Program-made: the position numbers and the translations under genes
From: Blastococcus sp. URHD0036
GTDB lineage: Bacteria; Actinomycetota; Actinomycetes; Mycobacteriales; Geodermatophilaceae
DNA: 64,000 nt
Assembly: GCF_000701365.1 (NCBI RefSeq)
Contig: NZ_JNIK01000014.1
Coordinates: 310,001 to 374,000, forward strand
Direction: 5' to 3'
Part shown: positions 17,722-27,134 of the stretch, piece by piece
Layout of the letters: the number at the start of each line of letters is the position of its first letter
How positions within the stretch are numbered: the first letter of the stretch is position 1
The notes under the pieces: generated by a model
Databases searched by the model: none
What the model was told of the DNA's origin: nothing
Seen by the model: only the letters and a program-made list of their open reading frames with translations

Positions 17722-18750
17722 GTGGAGGTCGGCCAGGGCAGTCGTGCCTCGGCGATGTCGGACGTCGCCGCCCGAGCCGGGGTCTCCCTGCAGACCGTCT
17801 CCCGGGTGGTCAACGGCTCGCCCCACGTCGCCCCGCTGACCCGTCAGCGCGTCGAGCAGGCCATCGCCGAGCTCGGCTACCGCCCCAACACCGCGGCGCG
17901 CGCGCTGGTCACCGGCGCGACCCGCACCATCGGGCTGGTCACCCACAACCTCCACCAGTACGGGCCGGCCCAGACGATGGTCGGCCTCGAGCGGTCGGCC
18001 CGCCACGCTGGGTACTCGCTGCGCATCGCCGTCCTCGACGAGGCCAGCGGCGCGGCGATGCAGGCTGCCGTGGAGGACCTCGTCGCCGAGTCCGTCGACG
18101 CCGTCGTCGCCCTCGCCACCTACGCCGACGCGCTGGACGCGGTGGACCGGCTGACCACCAGCGTCCCCGTGGTCACCGTGCAGGCCGGCCCCGACCCCCG
18201 GCGGCCGACCGTGTGGGTGGACCAGGAGGCCGGCGCCCGGCTGGCCACCCGGCACCTGCTGGAGCTCGGCCACGCCACGGTGCACCACGTCGCCGGGCCA
18301 GTCTCGTCGCTGGAGGCGCGCCGCCGGCTGGCCGGCTGGCGGGCGGAGCTGCGCGCCGCGGGCGTCCCCGCCCCCACCCCCCTGCGCGGCGACTGGACGC
18401 CGGCGTCCGGACTGCGGGCCGGACAGCGGCTGGTCGAGCGCCTCGGGGACCCGGCGGCCCGGCCCACCGCGGTGTTCGTCGGCAACGACCAGATGGCCGT
18501 CGGGATGCTCCGGGCCCTCGCCGACGCGGGGGTCGACGTCCCCGGGGAGGTCAGCGTGGTGGGGTTCGACGACGTCCCCGAGGCCGCCTACCTGCTGCCC
18601 GGGCTGACCACCGTCCGCCAGGACTTCGCCGAGCTGGGCCGGCGCGGGGTGGGCCTGGTGCTGGACCGGCTGTCGGGCAGCGCCGGCGGCGGGGGGACCC
18701 CGGTGCAGCCGCAGCTGGTCGTCCGCTCCTCGACGGCGGCCCCGGCGTAG
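17722..18750 (+). CDS. LacI-family regulator, probable AraR
   Basis: The 342-residue protein has a LacI helix-turn-helix (MSDVAARAGVSLQTVSRVVNG, residues 12-32) and a sugar-binding domain with VFVGNDQMAVGMLRAL and VGFDDVPEAAYLLPGLTTVRQD. It lies directly upstream of araB-araD-araA on the same strand. Two near-identical palindromes lie in the 62-base gap before araB. It probably represses the arabinose genes until arabinose or a derivative binds. The GTG at 17722 follows GAGGAGAG. An ATG at 17755 is an alternative start. Confidence 0.88.
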   Translation: MEVGQGSRASAMSDVAARAGVSLQTVSRVVNGSPHVAPLTRQRVEQAIAELGYRPNTAARALVTGATRTIGLVTHNLHQYGPAQTMVGLERSARHAGYSLRIAVLDEASGAAMQAAVEDLVAESVDAVVALATYADALDAVDRLTTSVPVVTVQAGPDPRRPTVWVDQEAGARLATRHLLELGHATVHHVAGPVSSLEARRRLAGWRAELRAAGVPAPTPLRGDWTPASGLRAGQRLVERLGDPAARPTAVFVGNDQMAVGMLRALADAGVDVPGEVSVVGFDDVPEAAYLLPGLTTVRQDFAELGRRGVGLVLDRLSGSAGGGGTPVQPQLVVRSSTAAPA

Positions 18751-18768
18751 GTCGGCCGGCCGATGCCC

Positions 18769-18784
18769 GTGTGAGCGCTGACAC
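18769..18784. promoter_or_regulatory. Candidate AraR operator 1
   Basis: GTGTGAGCGCTGACAC is a 16-bp palindrome with two mismatched positions and an AGCGCT core. Its centre is 22 bp, about two helical turns, from that of the second site. Confidence 0.7.
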
Positions 18785-18790
18785 ACGGCC

Positions 18791-18806
18791 ATGTGAGCGC
18801 TAACAT
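18791..18806. promoter_or_regulatory. Candidate AraR operator 2
   Basis: ATGTGAGCGCTAACAT is a near-perfect 16-bp palindrome with the same AGCGCT core as operator 1. It ends 6 bases before the araB ATG, so a bound repressor would also block the ribosome site. Confidence 0.7.
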
Positions 18807-18812
18807 GCCGGT

Positions 18813-20441
18813 ATGGACGCCGCCGCAGCCGTCGCCAGCGGCGCCACCGCCCTGGGCATCGAGCTCGGGTCGACCCGGATCAAGGCCGTGCTCATCGGCC
18901 CGGACTCCGCCCCGCTCGGCGTCGGGAGCTCCGACTGGGAGAACCAGCTCGCCGACGGCCTCTGGACCTACTCGCTGGACGCCGTCTGGTCAGGGCTGCA
19001 GGCGAGCGTCGCGGCCCTGGCCGACGACGTGCGCGAGCGCCACGGCGTCGACCTGGCCGGGGTCGGCGCGCTCGGGGTGTCGGCGATGATGCACGGCTAC
19101 CTCGCGTTCGACTCCGCCGGTGCCCTGCTCACGCCGTTCCGCACCTGGCGCAACACGAACACCGGACGGGCGGCCGAGCGGCTCAGCGCGGAGTTCGGCT
19201 GCAACATCCCGCACCGGTGGAGCGTGGCGCACCTCTACCAGGCGGTCCTCGACCGCGAGGAGCACGTCGGGCGGGTCGACCACCTCACGACCCTGGCCGG
19301 GTACGTGCACTGGCAGCTCACCGGCGAGAAGGTGCTCGGCATCGGGGACGCCAGCGGCATGGTGCCCGTCGACGCCGCGACCGGCGGGTACGACGCCGCG
19401 ATGCTGGCGCGGTTCGACCAGCTCGCCGCCGAGGCCGGGACCGAGCTGTGCCTGGCCGGGCTGCTGCCCGCCGTCGCCGTCGCCGGTCAGCGGGCCGGCA
19501 CGCTCACCGAGGCGGGCGCGCGGCTGCTCGACCCGTCGGGCCGGCTGCGCCCCGGCATCCCGCTCTGCCCTCCCGAGGGTGACGCGGGCACCGGGATGGT
19601 CGCCACCAACTCGGTCGCTCCGCGGACCGGCAACGTCTCGGCCGGGACGAGCATCTTCGCCATGGTCGTGCTCGAGCGCGACCTCCCCGGGACGCACCGC
19701 GAGATCGACCTCGTGACCACGCCGGCCGGCGACCCGGTCGCGATGGTGCACTGCAACAACGGGGCGAGCGAGATCGAGGCCTGGGCCGGCCTGTTCACCG
19801 AGTTCGCCCGCGCGCTGGGCGCGGACGCCGACCCGTCGGCGGTCTTCGAGGTCCTGTTCCGCGCCGCACTCGACGGCGCTCCGGACTGCGGCGGCCTGCT
19901 GGCCTACAACTACCTCTCCGGCGAGCCGATCACGGGCCTCGAGGAGGGGCGGCCGCTGTTCGTCCGGACCCCGGGCAGCCGGTTCGACCTCGCCACCTTC
20001 ATGCGGACGCACCTGTTCGCCTCGCTGGCCACGCTGCGGATCGGCATGGACGTCCTGCTGGAGACCGGGGGCGTGCGGCTGGACCGGATGTTCGCCCACG
20101 GCGGCCTGTTCCGGACCGAGGGCGTCGCCCAGCGTCTTCTGGCCGCCGCGATCGACACCCCCGTGTCCGTCGGCGGGACCGCCGCGGAGGGCGGCGCCTG
20201 GGGCATGGCCGTCCTGGCCGCGTACGCCACCGCGGACCCGCCGGGCCGGAGCCTGGCCGACCACCTCGAGCGCACCGTCTTCGCCGGCGCGGAGCTGCAC
20301 ACCGTCGCGCCGGACCCGGCCGACGCCGCCGGCTTCGACGCGTTCGTCGAGCGGTACGTCGCGGCGCTCCCCGTCCAGCGGGCCGCCGTCGAGCACGTCG
20401 AGAGCACCGCCGTCCCCCGTCCCGAGGAGCAGAACCCGTGA
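18813..20441 (+). CDS. araB: FGGY-family kinase, probable L-ribulokinase
   Basis: The 542-residue FGGY kinase has the ATP loop [13 protein letters not shown] near residues 17-29 and a [13 protein letters not shown] phosphate-binding motif in the middle. A C-terminal [20 protein letters not shown] segment follows. By its place between araR and araD-araA it should phosphorylate L-ribulose. The protein belongs to a kinase branch sometimes annotated xylulokinase-like, so specificity rests on context. The ATG at 18813 lies right after operator 2, and the stop overlaps the araD start (GTGA). Confidence 0.85.
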   Translation: MDAAAAVASGATALGIELGSTRIKAVLIGPDSAPLGVGSSDWENQLADGLWTYSLDAVWSGLQASVAALADDVRERHGVDLAGVGALGVSAMMHGYLAFDSAGALLTPFRTWRNTNTGRAAERLSAEFGCNIPHRWSVAHLYQAVLDREEHVGRVDHLTTLAGYVHWQLTGEKVLGIGDASGMVPVDAATGGYDAAMLARFDQLAAEAGTELCLAGLLPAVAVAGQRAGTLTEAGARLLDPSGRLRPGIPLCPPEGDAGTGMVATNSVAPRTGNVSAGTSIFAMVVLERDLPGTHREIDLVTTPAGDPVAMVHCNNGASEIEAWAGLFTEFARALGADADPSAVFEVLFRAALDGAPDCGGLLAYNYLSGEPITGLEEGRPLFVRTPGSRFDLATFMRTHLFASLATLRIGMDVLLETGGVRLDRMFAHGGLFRTEGVAQRLLAAAIDTPVSVGGTAAEGGAWGMAVLAAYATADPPGRSLADHLERTVFAGAELHTVAPDPADAAGFDAFVERYVAALPVQRAAVEHVESTAVPRPEEQNP

Positions 20442-21118
20442 CCTCCACCCGGCCCCGCACCGAGCGGGGCACCCACCGCGAGCAGCGCGAGCGGGTCGCC
20501 GCCCTGCACGCCGAGCTGGTCCGCAGCGAGCTGGTCACCTGGACGTCGGGCAACGTCTCCGAGCGGGTGCCCGGCGAGGACCTCTTCGTGATCAAGGGCA
20601 GCGGCGTCTCCTACGACGACCTGACGTGGGAGTGCATCACCGTCTGCGGCCTCGACGGCACCCCGGTCGACGGCGTGATGAAGCCGAGCAGCGACACCGG
20701 CGCGCACGCGTACGTCTACCGGCACCTCCCGCACGTCGGCGGCCAGGTCCACACGCACAGCCCGTACGCCACGGCGTGGGCGGCGCGGGGCGAGGAGATC
20801 CCCTGCGTGCTCACCGCGATGGCGGACGAGTTCGGCGGACCGGTCCCCGTGGGGACCTTCGCGCTGATCGGCGACGACTCCATCGGCCGCGCCGTCGTCG
20901 AGATGCTGTCGGGATCGCGGTCGCCGGCCGTCCTCATGCAGAACCACGGCGTGTTCACGATCGGCCCGTCGGCCCGCGCCGCGGTCAAGGCGGCGGTCAT
21001 GACCGAGGACGTCGCCCGGACCGTGCACCTGGCCCGCCAGCTGGGCGAGCCGGTCCCCATGCGGCCGCAGGACGTCGACGCCTGCTGGACCCGCTACCAG
21101 AACGTCTACGGACAGTGA
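20438..21118 (+). CDS. araD: L-ribulose-5-phosphate 4-epimerase
   Basis: This 226-residue class II aldolase/epimerase has the zinc histidines in [14 protein letters not shown] and the SGNVSER and [14 protein letters not shown] phosphate-binding segments. It converts L-ribulose-5-phosphate to D-xylulose-5-phosphate for the pentose phosphate pathway. The GTG start overlaps the araB stop. The length is normal for AraD. It is cytoplasmic. Confidence 0.92.
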   Translation: MTSTRPRTERGTHREQRERVAALHAELVRSELVTWTSGNVSERVPGEDLFVIKGSGVSYDDLTWECITVCGLDGTPVDGVMKPSSDTGAHAYVYRHLPHVGGQVHTHSPYATAWAARGEEIPCVLTAMADEFGGPVPVGTFALIGDDSIGRAVVEMLSGSRSPAVLMQNHGVFTIGPSARAAVKAAVMTEDVARTVHLARQLGEPVPMRPQDVDACWTRYQNVYGQ

Positions 21119-21128
21119 GGGCCCGACG

Positions 21129-22634
21129 ATGAGCACCGACGCGTTCGAGGGTGAGGTCTGGGTCCTCACCGGCAGCCAGGGCCTGTACGGCGAGGAGACG
21201 CTGCAGCAGGTCGCCGGGCAGTCCCGCCGGGTGTCCGATGCGCTCTCCGACGCCGCCGAGGTGCCGGTCCGGGTCGTGTGGAAGCCGGTGCTCACCGATC
21301 CGGCCGCGATCCGCCGGGTCATGGGCGAGGCGAACGAGGACCCCCGCTGCCTCGGGGTGATCACCTGGATGCACACCTTCAGCCCGGCGAAGATGTGGAT
21401 CGCGGGGCTCGACGCCCTGCGCAAGCCGCTGCTGCACCTGCACACCCAGGCCGACGCCGCCCTGCCCTGGGCGACGATCGACATGGACTTCATGAACCTC
21501 AACCAGGCCGCCCACGGCGACCGGGAGTACGGCTTCCTCCTGACCCGGCTGCGGATGCCGCGGACCACGGTCGCCGGGCACGTCGGTGACCCCCGGGTGC
21601 GGGCCCGGATCGGCTCCTGGGCGCGTGCCGCCGCCGCGGCGGCCGCCGTGCGGGACCTGAGGCTCGCCCGGTTCGGGGACAACATGCGGGAGGTCGCGGT
21701 CACCGAGGGCGACAAGGTGGAGGCGCAGATCCGCTTCGGCGTCTCGGTGAACACCTGGGGCGTCAACGACCTCGTCGCCGTCGTCGACGCCGTGGAGGAG
21801 ACGGCCGTCGACGCGCTGGTGGCCGAGTACGGCGACCTCTACGAGTTCGAGCCCGACGCCGCGCCGGGCGGGCCGAAGCACGACGCGGTCCGCTACCAGG
21901 CCCGCATCGAGGCAGCGCTGCGCACCTTCCTCGCCGACGGCGGGTTCGGCGCGTTCACCACGAACTTCGAGGACCTCGGCGGGCTGCGGCAGCTCCCGGG
22001 CCTGGCCGTCCAGCGGCTGATGGCCGACGGCTACGGCTTCGGCGGCGAGGGCGACTGGAAGACCGCCGTCCTGCTGCACACGCTCAAGGTCGCCGGCCGC
22101 GGCCTGCCCGGTGGCACGTCGTTCATGGAGGACTACACCTACGACCTGACCGGCACCCCGCGGGTCCTCGGCGCGCACATGCTCGAGGTGTGCCCGACCA
22201 TCGCCGGCGAGCGACCCCGCGTGGAGGTGCACCCGCTGTCGATCGGCGGCCGGGAGGACCCGGCCCGGCTGGTCTTCGACGCCGCACCGGGCGAGGGCGT
22301 CGTCGTCGGCTGGTGCGACCTGGGGGAGCGCTTCCGCTGGGTGGCGAACGAGATCGACGTCGTCGCCCCGTCGGAGCCGCTGCCCAACCTGCCGGTCGCC
22401 CGTGCGGTGTGGGAGCCGCGGCCGGACTTCGCGACGGCGACCGAGGGCTGGCTGACCGCCGGCGGGCCGCACCACACGGTGCTGAGCACGCAGCTCGGCG
22501 CCGACGAGCTCACCGACCTGGCGGAGGTCTTCGGCACCGAGCTGGTGCTCATCGACGCCGACACCACCCGGCGCAGCCTCGCCAAGGAACTGCGCTGGAG
22601 CGCCGCCTACCACCGCCTGGCCCTCGGCCTGTAG
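21129..22634 (+). CDS. araA: L-arabinose isomerase
   Basis: The 501-residue enzyme begins [20 protein letters not shown], the standard AraA opening. It contains [37 protein letters not shown] and MEDYTYDL, with the metal-binding Glu and His residues of the family. It converts L-arabinose to L-ribulose. It follows araD by 10 bases and completes the arabinose pathway. It is probably controlled by the upstream LacI protein. Confidence 0.96.
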   Translation: MSTDAFEGEVWVLTGSQGLYGEETLQQVAGQSRRVSDALSDAAEVPVRVVWKPVLTDPAAIRRVMGEANEDPRCLGVITWMHTFSPAKMWIAGLDALRKPLLHLHTQADAALPWATIDMDFMNLNQAAHGDREYGFLLTRLRMPRTTVAGHVGDPRVRARIGSWARAAAAAAAVRDLRLARFGDNMREVAVTEGDKVEAQIRFGVSVNTWGVNDLVAVVDAVEETAVDALVAEYGDLYEFEPDAAPGGPKHDAVRYQARIEAALRTFLADGGFGAFTTNFEDLGGLRQLPGLAVQRLMADGYGFGGEGDWKTAVLLHTLKVAGRGLPGGTSFMEDYTYDLTGTPRVLGAHMLEVCPTIAGERPRVEVHPLSIGGREDPARLVFDAAPGEGVVVGWCDLGERFRWVANEIDVVAPSEPLPNLPVARAVWEPRPDFATATEGWLTAGGPHHTVLSTQLGADELTDLAEVFGTELVLIDADTTRRSLAKELRWSAAYHRLALGL

Positions 22635-22644
22635 GACTCCGGCC

Positions 22645-24639
22645 ATGACCGACGCGACGGAGCAGGACGAGTTCGGCGACCCCTACGTCGACGTGCAGGA
22701 GGAGCGGTCGGCGCCCGTCGCCCACACCTATGTGCACGGTGGCTTCCGCGGCACGGAGACCAGGTTCTCCCTCTACTTCCCGCCGGCCGGGCAGTACGAG
22801 GGGCGGTTCTTCCAGCACGTCACCCCGGTGCCGCTCAGCGAGCACCTCGCGCAGTCCGCGACCGGTGAGCAGGACACGATCGGGTTCGCCGTCTCCAGCG
22901 GGGCGTACTTCGTCGAGACGAACGGGGGAGGGGAGGCCGGCCGGCCGGGATCGGCGGGCGATCCCACCGTCGCCGCCTACCGGGCCAACGCCGCCGCGGC
23001 GCGGTACTCGCGGGGAGTCGCGGCGCGGCTGTACGGCGAGCACCGTCCGTACGGCTACCTCTACGGCGGCAGCGGCGGTGCGTTCCGCACCATCGGCGGC
23101 GCCGAGAACACCACCGGCGTCTGGGACGGCGTCGTGCCCTTCGTCCCGGGGTCGCCGGTGGCCATCCCGAACGTGTTCACGGTCCGCATGCACGCCCAGC
23201 GGGTGCTGCGGAGCAGCCTCGACCGGATCGTCGACGCCCTCGAACCCGGCGGCAGCGGCGACCCGTCCGCCGGCCTGACCGACGAGGAGCGGGCGGCTCT
23301 GGCCGAGGTGACCCGCATGGGGTTCCCGCCGCGGTCCTGGTTCGGGCACCGCACGATGGGGATCCACGCCTTCGAGGCGCTGTACCCCGGCCTGCTGATG
23401 GCCGACGCGGCCTACTTCACCGACTTCTGGACCGAGCCCGGGTACGAGGGCGCCGACCCGGCGTCCTCGGTCCACCGGGACCGCGTCGACCACCCCGCCG
23501 AGGTCGTGGCCGTGGTCGACGGCGGTGCGGCGGAGCGGCTCGGGCTGCCCGTCGAGCGCGACCACGGCGGCAACGTCGACACGGCGTGGGCCGGGAGCGC
23601 GGAGGCGGCGTCGGTGCCCGTCGCGGTCCGCCTCTCCGCGGTGCCGGCGGAGGTCGGGTCGGTGGCCGAGCTCGTCGTGGACTCCGGGGCCGCCGCGGGC
23701 GTGGTGGTCGGCCCGGTGCGCGTCGCCGGCGACGCCGTCGTCCTCCCCGCGGGCAGCGGGAGCCGGCTGGCCGGGCTCCGCCCCGGCGACGCGGTGCGGG
23801 TGGACAACGCCCGGCTGCTGGCGGCCCAGACCTACCACCGGCACCAGGACCCCGGCCCCGACTTCGCGGTGTGGGACCAGTTCCGGGAGCCGGACGGCAC
23901 CCCGCGGTACCCGCAGCGGCCGCTGCTGCTCGGCCCGCTCTTCACCCAGTTCGCCTCCGGCGTCCTCCCCACCGGCCGGTTCGCCGGCAAGATGATCGTC
24001 GTCGCCTCCCTGCTCGACCGCGAGGCGTTCCCCTGGCAGGCCGACTGGTACCGGGCCAAGGCGCGCGAGCACCTGGGCGACGCCGCCGACGACTCCTTCC
24101 GGCTCTGGTACGTCGACTCCGCCCTGCACAACGACGACGAGGTGCAGGAGGACCCGACCCACACGGTCAGCTACCTCGGCGTCCTGCACCGGGCGTTGCG
24201 CGACCTCGCGGCCTGGGTGGAGCGTGGCGAGTCCCCGCCGGCCACCACCGCCTACGAGGTCGCCGACGGCCAGGTCCTCGTCCCGGCGACGGCGGGGGAG
24301 CGGCACGGCGTGCAGCCGGTCGTCACCCTGACCGCCGACGGCGGGGCGCGCGCCGAGGTCGCCGTCGGGCAGGACGTCGTCCTCCGCGCCGTGGCCGAGG
24401 CCCCCGACGGAGGGGACGACGTCGTCGGCGTGGAGTGGGACCTCGACGGCCGCGGCGAGTTCGTCGCCGACGAGACCGCCGTCCCGGGGCGCCGGGTCGG
24501 AGTCGAGCGCCGGCACGCCTTCGCCACCCCGGGCACCCGCTTCCTGACCGTCCGGGTCACGGCGCAGCCGGCCCCCGACGCCGGCACGTCCTTCGCACGC
24601 ATCCGGGCCCTGGCGAGGGTCCGCGTCGTCGTCAGCTGA
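22645..24639 (+). CDS. Alpha/beta hydrolase (tannase/feruloyl-esterase-like) with PKD-like C-terminus
   Basis: The 664-residue protein has a serine-hydrolase nucleophile elbow GGSGG at residues 141-145 (Ser143). Candidate acid and base residues follow in VASLLDREAFPW and VDSALHNDDEV. The last 90 residues form a PKD-like beta domain (VVGVEWDLDGRGEF, ATPGTRFLTVRV). No signal peptide is present, although PKD modules normally occur on secreted proteins. It starts 10 bases after araA, so it belongs to the arabinose operon. It may remove ester groups (feruloyl or acetyl) from arabinose-containing oligosaccharides; this is inference from position. Confidence 0.65.
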   Translation: MTDATEQDEFGDPYVDVQEERSAPVAHTYVHGGFRGTETRFSLYFPPAGQYEGRFFQHVTPVPLSEHLAQSATGEQDTIGFAVSSGAYFVETNGGGEAGRPGSAGDPTVAAYRANAAAARYSRGVAARLYGEHRPYGYLYGGSGGAFRTIGGAENTTGVWDGVVPFVPGSPVAIPNVFTVRMHAQRVLRSSLDRIVDALEPGGSGDPSAGLTDEERAALAEVTRMGFPPRSWFGHRTMGIHAFEALYPGLLMADAAYFTDFWTEPGYEGADPASSVHRDRVDHPAEVVAVVDGGAAERLGLPVERDHGGNVDTAWAGSAEAASVPVAVRLSAVPAEVGSVAELVVDSGAAAGVVVGPVRVAGDAVVLPAGSGSRLAGLRPGDAVRVDNARLLAAQTYHRHQDPGPDFAVWDQFREPDGTPRYPQRPLLLGPLFTQFASGVLPTGRFAGKMIVVASLLDREAFPWQADWYRAKAREHLGDAADDSFRLWYVDSALHNDDEVQEDPTHTVSYLGVLHRALRDLAAWVERGESPPATTAYEVADGQVLVPATAGERHGVQPVVTLTADGGARAEVAVGQDVVLRAVAEAPDGGDDVVGVEWDLDGRGEFVADETAVPGRRVGVERRHAFATPGTRFLTVRVTAQPAPDAGTSFARIRALARVRVVVS

Positions 24640-24694
24640 TCCGAGCCCCACACCGGGTCCGCGCGGCGGACCCCGGACCCCGAGGAGCAACCCC

Positions 24695-27115
24695 GTGCGC
24701 CGCACCGCGTTCACGTCCGACTGGCAGTTCCGGCCCAAGGCCGACGCGTTCGCCGAACTGACCGGGGGCGGAGGCGCGTGGCACCCGGTCACGCTGCCGC
24801 ACGACGCCACCCTGACCCGGGAGCGCGACGCCGCGGAGAACTCGCGGACGGGCTACTTCCCGGGCGGCACCTTCGAGTACCGGAAGCGGTTCGCCGTCCC
24901 GGCCGAGCAGGCCGCGCAGCGCACGCTGCTGGAGTTCGAGGGCGTCTACCGCTCCGCCATGGTCTACGTGAACGGCAGCCTCGCGGCGACGTGCGCGGGC
25001 GGCTACACCGGCTTCGTGGTCCCGCTGGACGACTTCCTGCGGTACGGCGCCGACAACGAGGTCCGGGTCGTGTGCCGCAACGAGGCCGACTCCCGCTGGT
25101 ACGCCGGCGCGGGCATCCACCGGCCGGTGCACCTCGTGGTCGGGGAGCCGGTGCACGTCGCCCTCGACGGCGTGCACGTCACCACGCTGGAGGCCGACGC
25201 GGAGTACGCCCTGCTCGAGGTGGCGACGAGGGTGGAGAACGCCGGACCGCGGCTGGCGACGCGTGAACTCGTGGCCGAGCTCCGGGACGACGCGGGTGCG
25301 GTGGTCGCCGCCGATCGGGTGCCGGTGAGCGTGCTGCCGGGGGAGCCGGCCGTCGTCCGGCAGCGGCTGACCGTCGTCCGCCCGGCGCTGTGGGGGCCGG
25401 ACTCGCCGGCGCTGCACACCGCGACCGTCACGCTGCGGGACGGCGACCGGACCGGGGACGACGCCGAGGTCACCGTCGGCATCCGCACGATCACCGTCGA
25501 CCCGCACCGGGGCCTGCGGATCAACGGGGAGCCGGTGCTGCTGCGCGGGGCGTGCGTGCACTCCGACAACGGCGTCCTCGGGGCGGCGACGATCGACCGG
25601 GCCGACGAGCGCCGGGTCGAGCTGCTGCACGCGGCCGGCTTCAACGCCATCCGCAGCGCCCACAACCCGGTCAGCCGCGCCGTGCTGGAGGCCTGCGACC
25701 GGCTCGGCGTCCTCGTCATGGACGAGCTGGCCGACATGTGGACCGAGAGCAAGTCCGACCTCGACGCCGCCCTGACCTTCCCGGAGTGGTGGGAGCGCGA
25801 GCTCGAGGCGCTGGTCCGCAAGGACCGCAACCACCCCAGCGTGGTCATGTACTCGATCGGCAACGAGATCCCCGACGTCGGCAAGCCGCACGGCGCGATC
25901 TGGTCGCGGCGGCTGGCCGAGCGGGTCCGCGAGCTCGACGGCACCCGCCTGGTCACCAACGGGGTCAACGGGATGCTGGCGGTGATGGACCAGCTCGCGG
26001 AGATGCGGCAGTCGGCGACGGCGGCCGAGGGCGGCATCAACACGATGCTCACCGACATGAGTGCCGTGATGGGGCAGCTGGCCGCCTCGCCCCTGGTGGG
26101 GGACCGGACCGCAGAGGCCTTCGGCACCCTCGACGTCGCCGGGATGAACTACATGGACACCCGCTACGAGCTCGACCGCGAGGCCTTCCCGAACCGGGTG
26201 ATCGTCGGCAGCGAGACCTTCCCCGCGCAGATCGACCGGCTCTGGCGGCTGGTCCGGGACAACCCGCACGTGATCGGCGACTTCACCTGGACCGGCTGGG
26301 ACTACCTCGGCGAGGCCGGCATCGGCCGGGTCTCCGACCGCACCGACGACCCGACCCCGCAGTTCTCCGGCCCCTACCCGTGGCTCACCGCCTGGTGCGG
26401 CGACATCGACGTCACCGGGGTCCGGCGGCCGCAGTCCCACTACCGGGAGATCGTCTTCGGCCGCCGCAGCGAGCCGTTCCTCGCGGTGCAGCGGCCGGAG
26501 CTGTCCGGCCGCGCGCTGGGCCGCACCCCCTGGTCCTGGACCGACGCCGTCGGCAGCTGGAGCTGGGCCGGCGCCGACGGCACGGACCTGCTCGTGGAGG
26601 TCTACAGCGACGCCGAGGAGGTCGAGCTGCTGCTCGACGGACGGTCGCTGGGCACCGCCCCCGCGGGGGAGGCGCACCGGTTCCGGGCGGAGTTCACGGT
26701 CGCCTACGCACCCGGCGAGCTGACCGCCGTCGCCCGCACCGGCGGCGAGGAGACCGGCCGGTCGACCCTGCGGACGGCGTCCGGGCCGGTGGGCCTCGTC
26801 GCGAGCGCGGACCGGGACGCCGTCCGCGCCGACGACACGGACCTGGCGTTCGTCGAGATCGCCCTGGCCGACGCCGCCGGCACGGTGGCCCTGGGCGTGG
26901 ACCGGCAGGTGCGGGTGGCCGTCGACGGGCCGGCCGTGCTGCAGGGGCTCGGCAGCGGCGCGCCGGTCACCGAGGAGTCCTACCTCGACGACGTCCACAC
27001 CACGTTCGACGGCCGCGCGCTGGCCGTCGTCCGCCCCACCGGTGCGGGCGCGGTCACGGTGACCGTCACGGCCGAGGGCTGCGAGCCCGCGGTCGTGCGG
27101 GTCCAGGCCGGCTGA
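24695..27115 (+). CDS. Glycoside hydrolase family 2 enzyme
   Basis: The 806-residue protein has the GH2 layout: a jelly-roll sugar-binding domain (residues 1-170), an Ig-like domain (about 170-270), a TIM barrel, and C-terminal beta domains of the DUF4982 type. The acid/base Glu is in YSIGNEIPD near residue 391 and the nucleophile Glu in IVGSETFP near 505. It could be a beta-galactosidase, beta-glucuronidase or alpha-L-arabinopyranosidase-like enzyme; the family does not settle this. There is no signal peptide, so it acts on imported sugars. It starts at GTG after GAGGAG and ends the ara operon. Confidence 0.88.
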   Translation: MRRTAFTSDWQFRPKADAFAELTGGGGAWHPVTLPHDATLTRERDAAENSRTGYFPGGTFEYRKRFAVPAEQAAQRTLLEFEGVYRSAMVYVNGSLAATCAGGYTGFVVPLDDFLRYGADNEVRVVCRNEADSRWYAGAGIHRPVHLVVGEPVHVALDGVHVTTLEADAEYALLEVATRVENAGPRLATRELVAELRDDAGAVVAADRVPVSVLPGEPAVVRQRLTVVRPALWGPDSPALHTATVTLRDGDRTGDDAEVTVGIRTITVDPHRGLRINGEPVLLRGACVHSDNGVLGAATIDRADERRVELLHAAGFNAIRSAHNPVSRAVLEACDRLGVLVMDELADMWTESKSDLDAALTFPEWWERELEALVRKDRNHPSVVMYSIGNEIPDVGKPHGAIWSRRLAERVRELDGTRLVTNGVNGMLAVMDQLAEMRQSATAAEGGINTMLTDMSAVMGQLAASPLVGDRTAEAFGTLDVAGMNYMDTRYELDREAFPNRVIVGSETFPAQIDRLWRLVRDNPHVIGDFTWTGWDYLGEAGIGRVSDRTDDPTPQFSGPYPWLTAWCGDIDVTGVRRPQSHYREIVFGRRSEPFLAVQRPELSGRALGRTPWSWTDAVGSWSWAGADGTDLLVEVYSDAEEVELLLDGRSLGTAPAGEAHRFRAEFTVAYAPGELTAVARTGGEETGRSTLRTASGPVGLVASADRDAVRADDTDLAFVEIALADAAGTVALGVDRQVRVAVDGPAVLQGLGSGAPVTEESYLDDVHTTFDGRALAVVRPTGAGAVTVTVTAEGCEPAVVRVQAG

Positions 27116-27134
27116 GGACCCGGCTCACCCGGCC
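27106..27134. terminator. Bidirectional hairpin between convergent GH2 and ABC exporter genes
   Basis: GGCCGGCTGAG and CTCACCCGGCC pair with one mismatch around a 7-base loop. The structure spans the stop codons of both converging genes and would suit a shared terminator. Confidence 0.5.
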
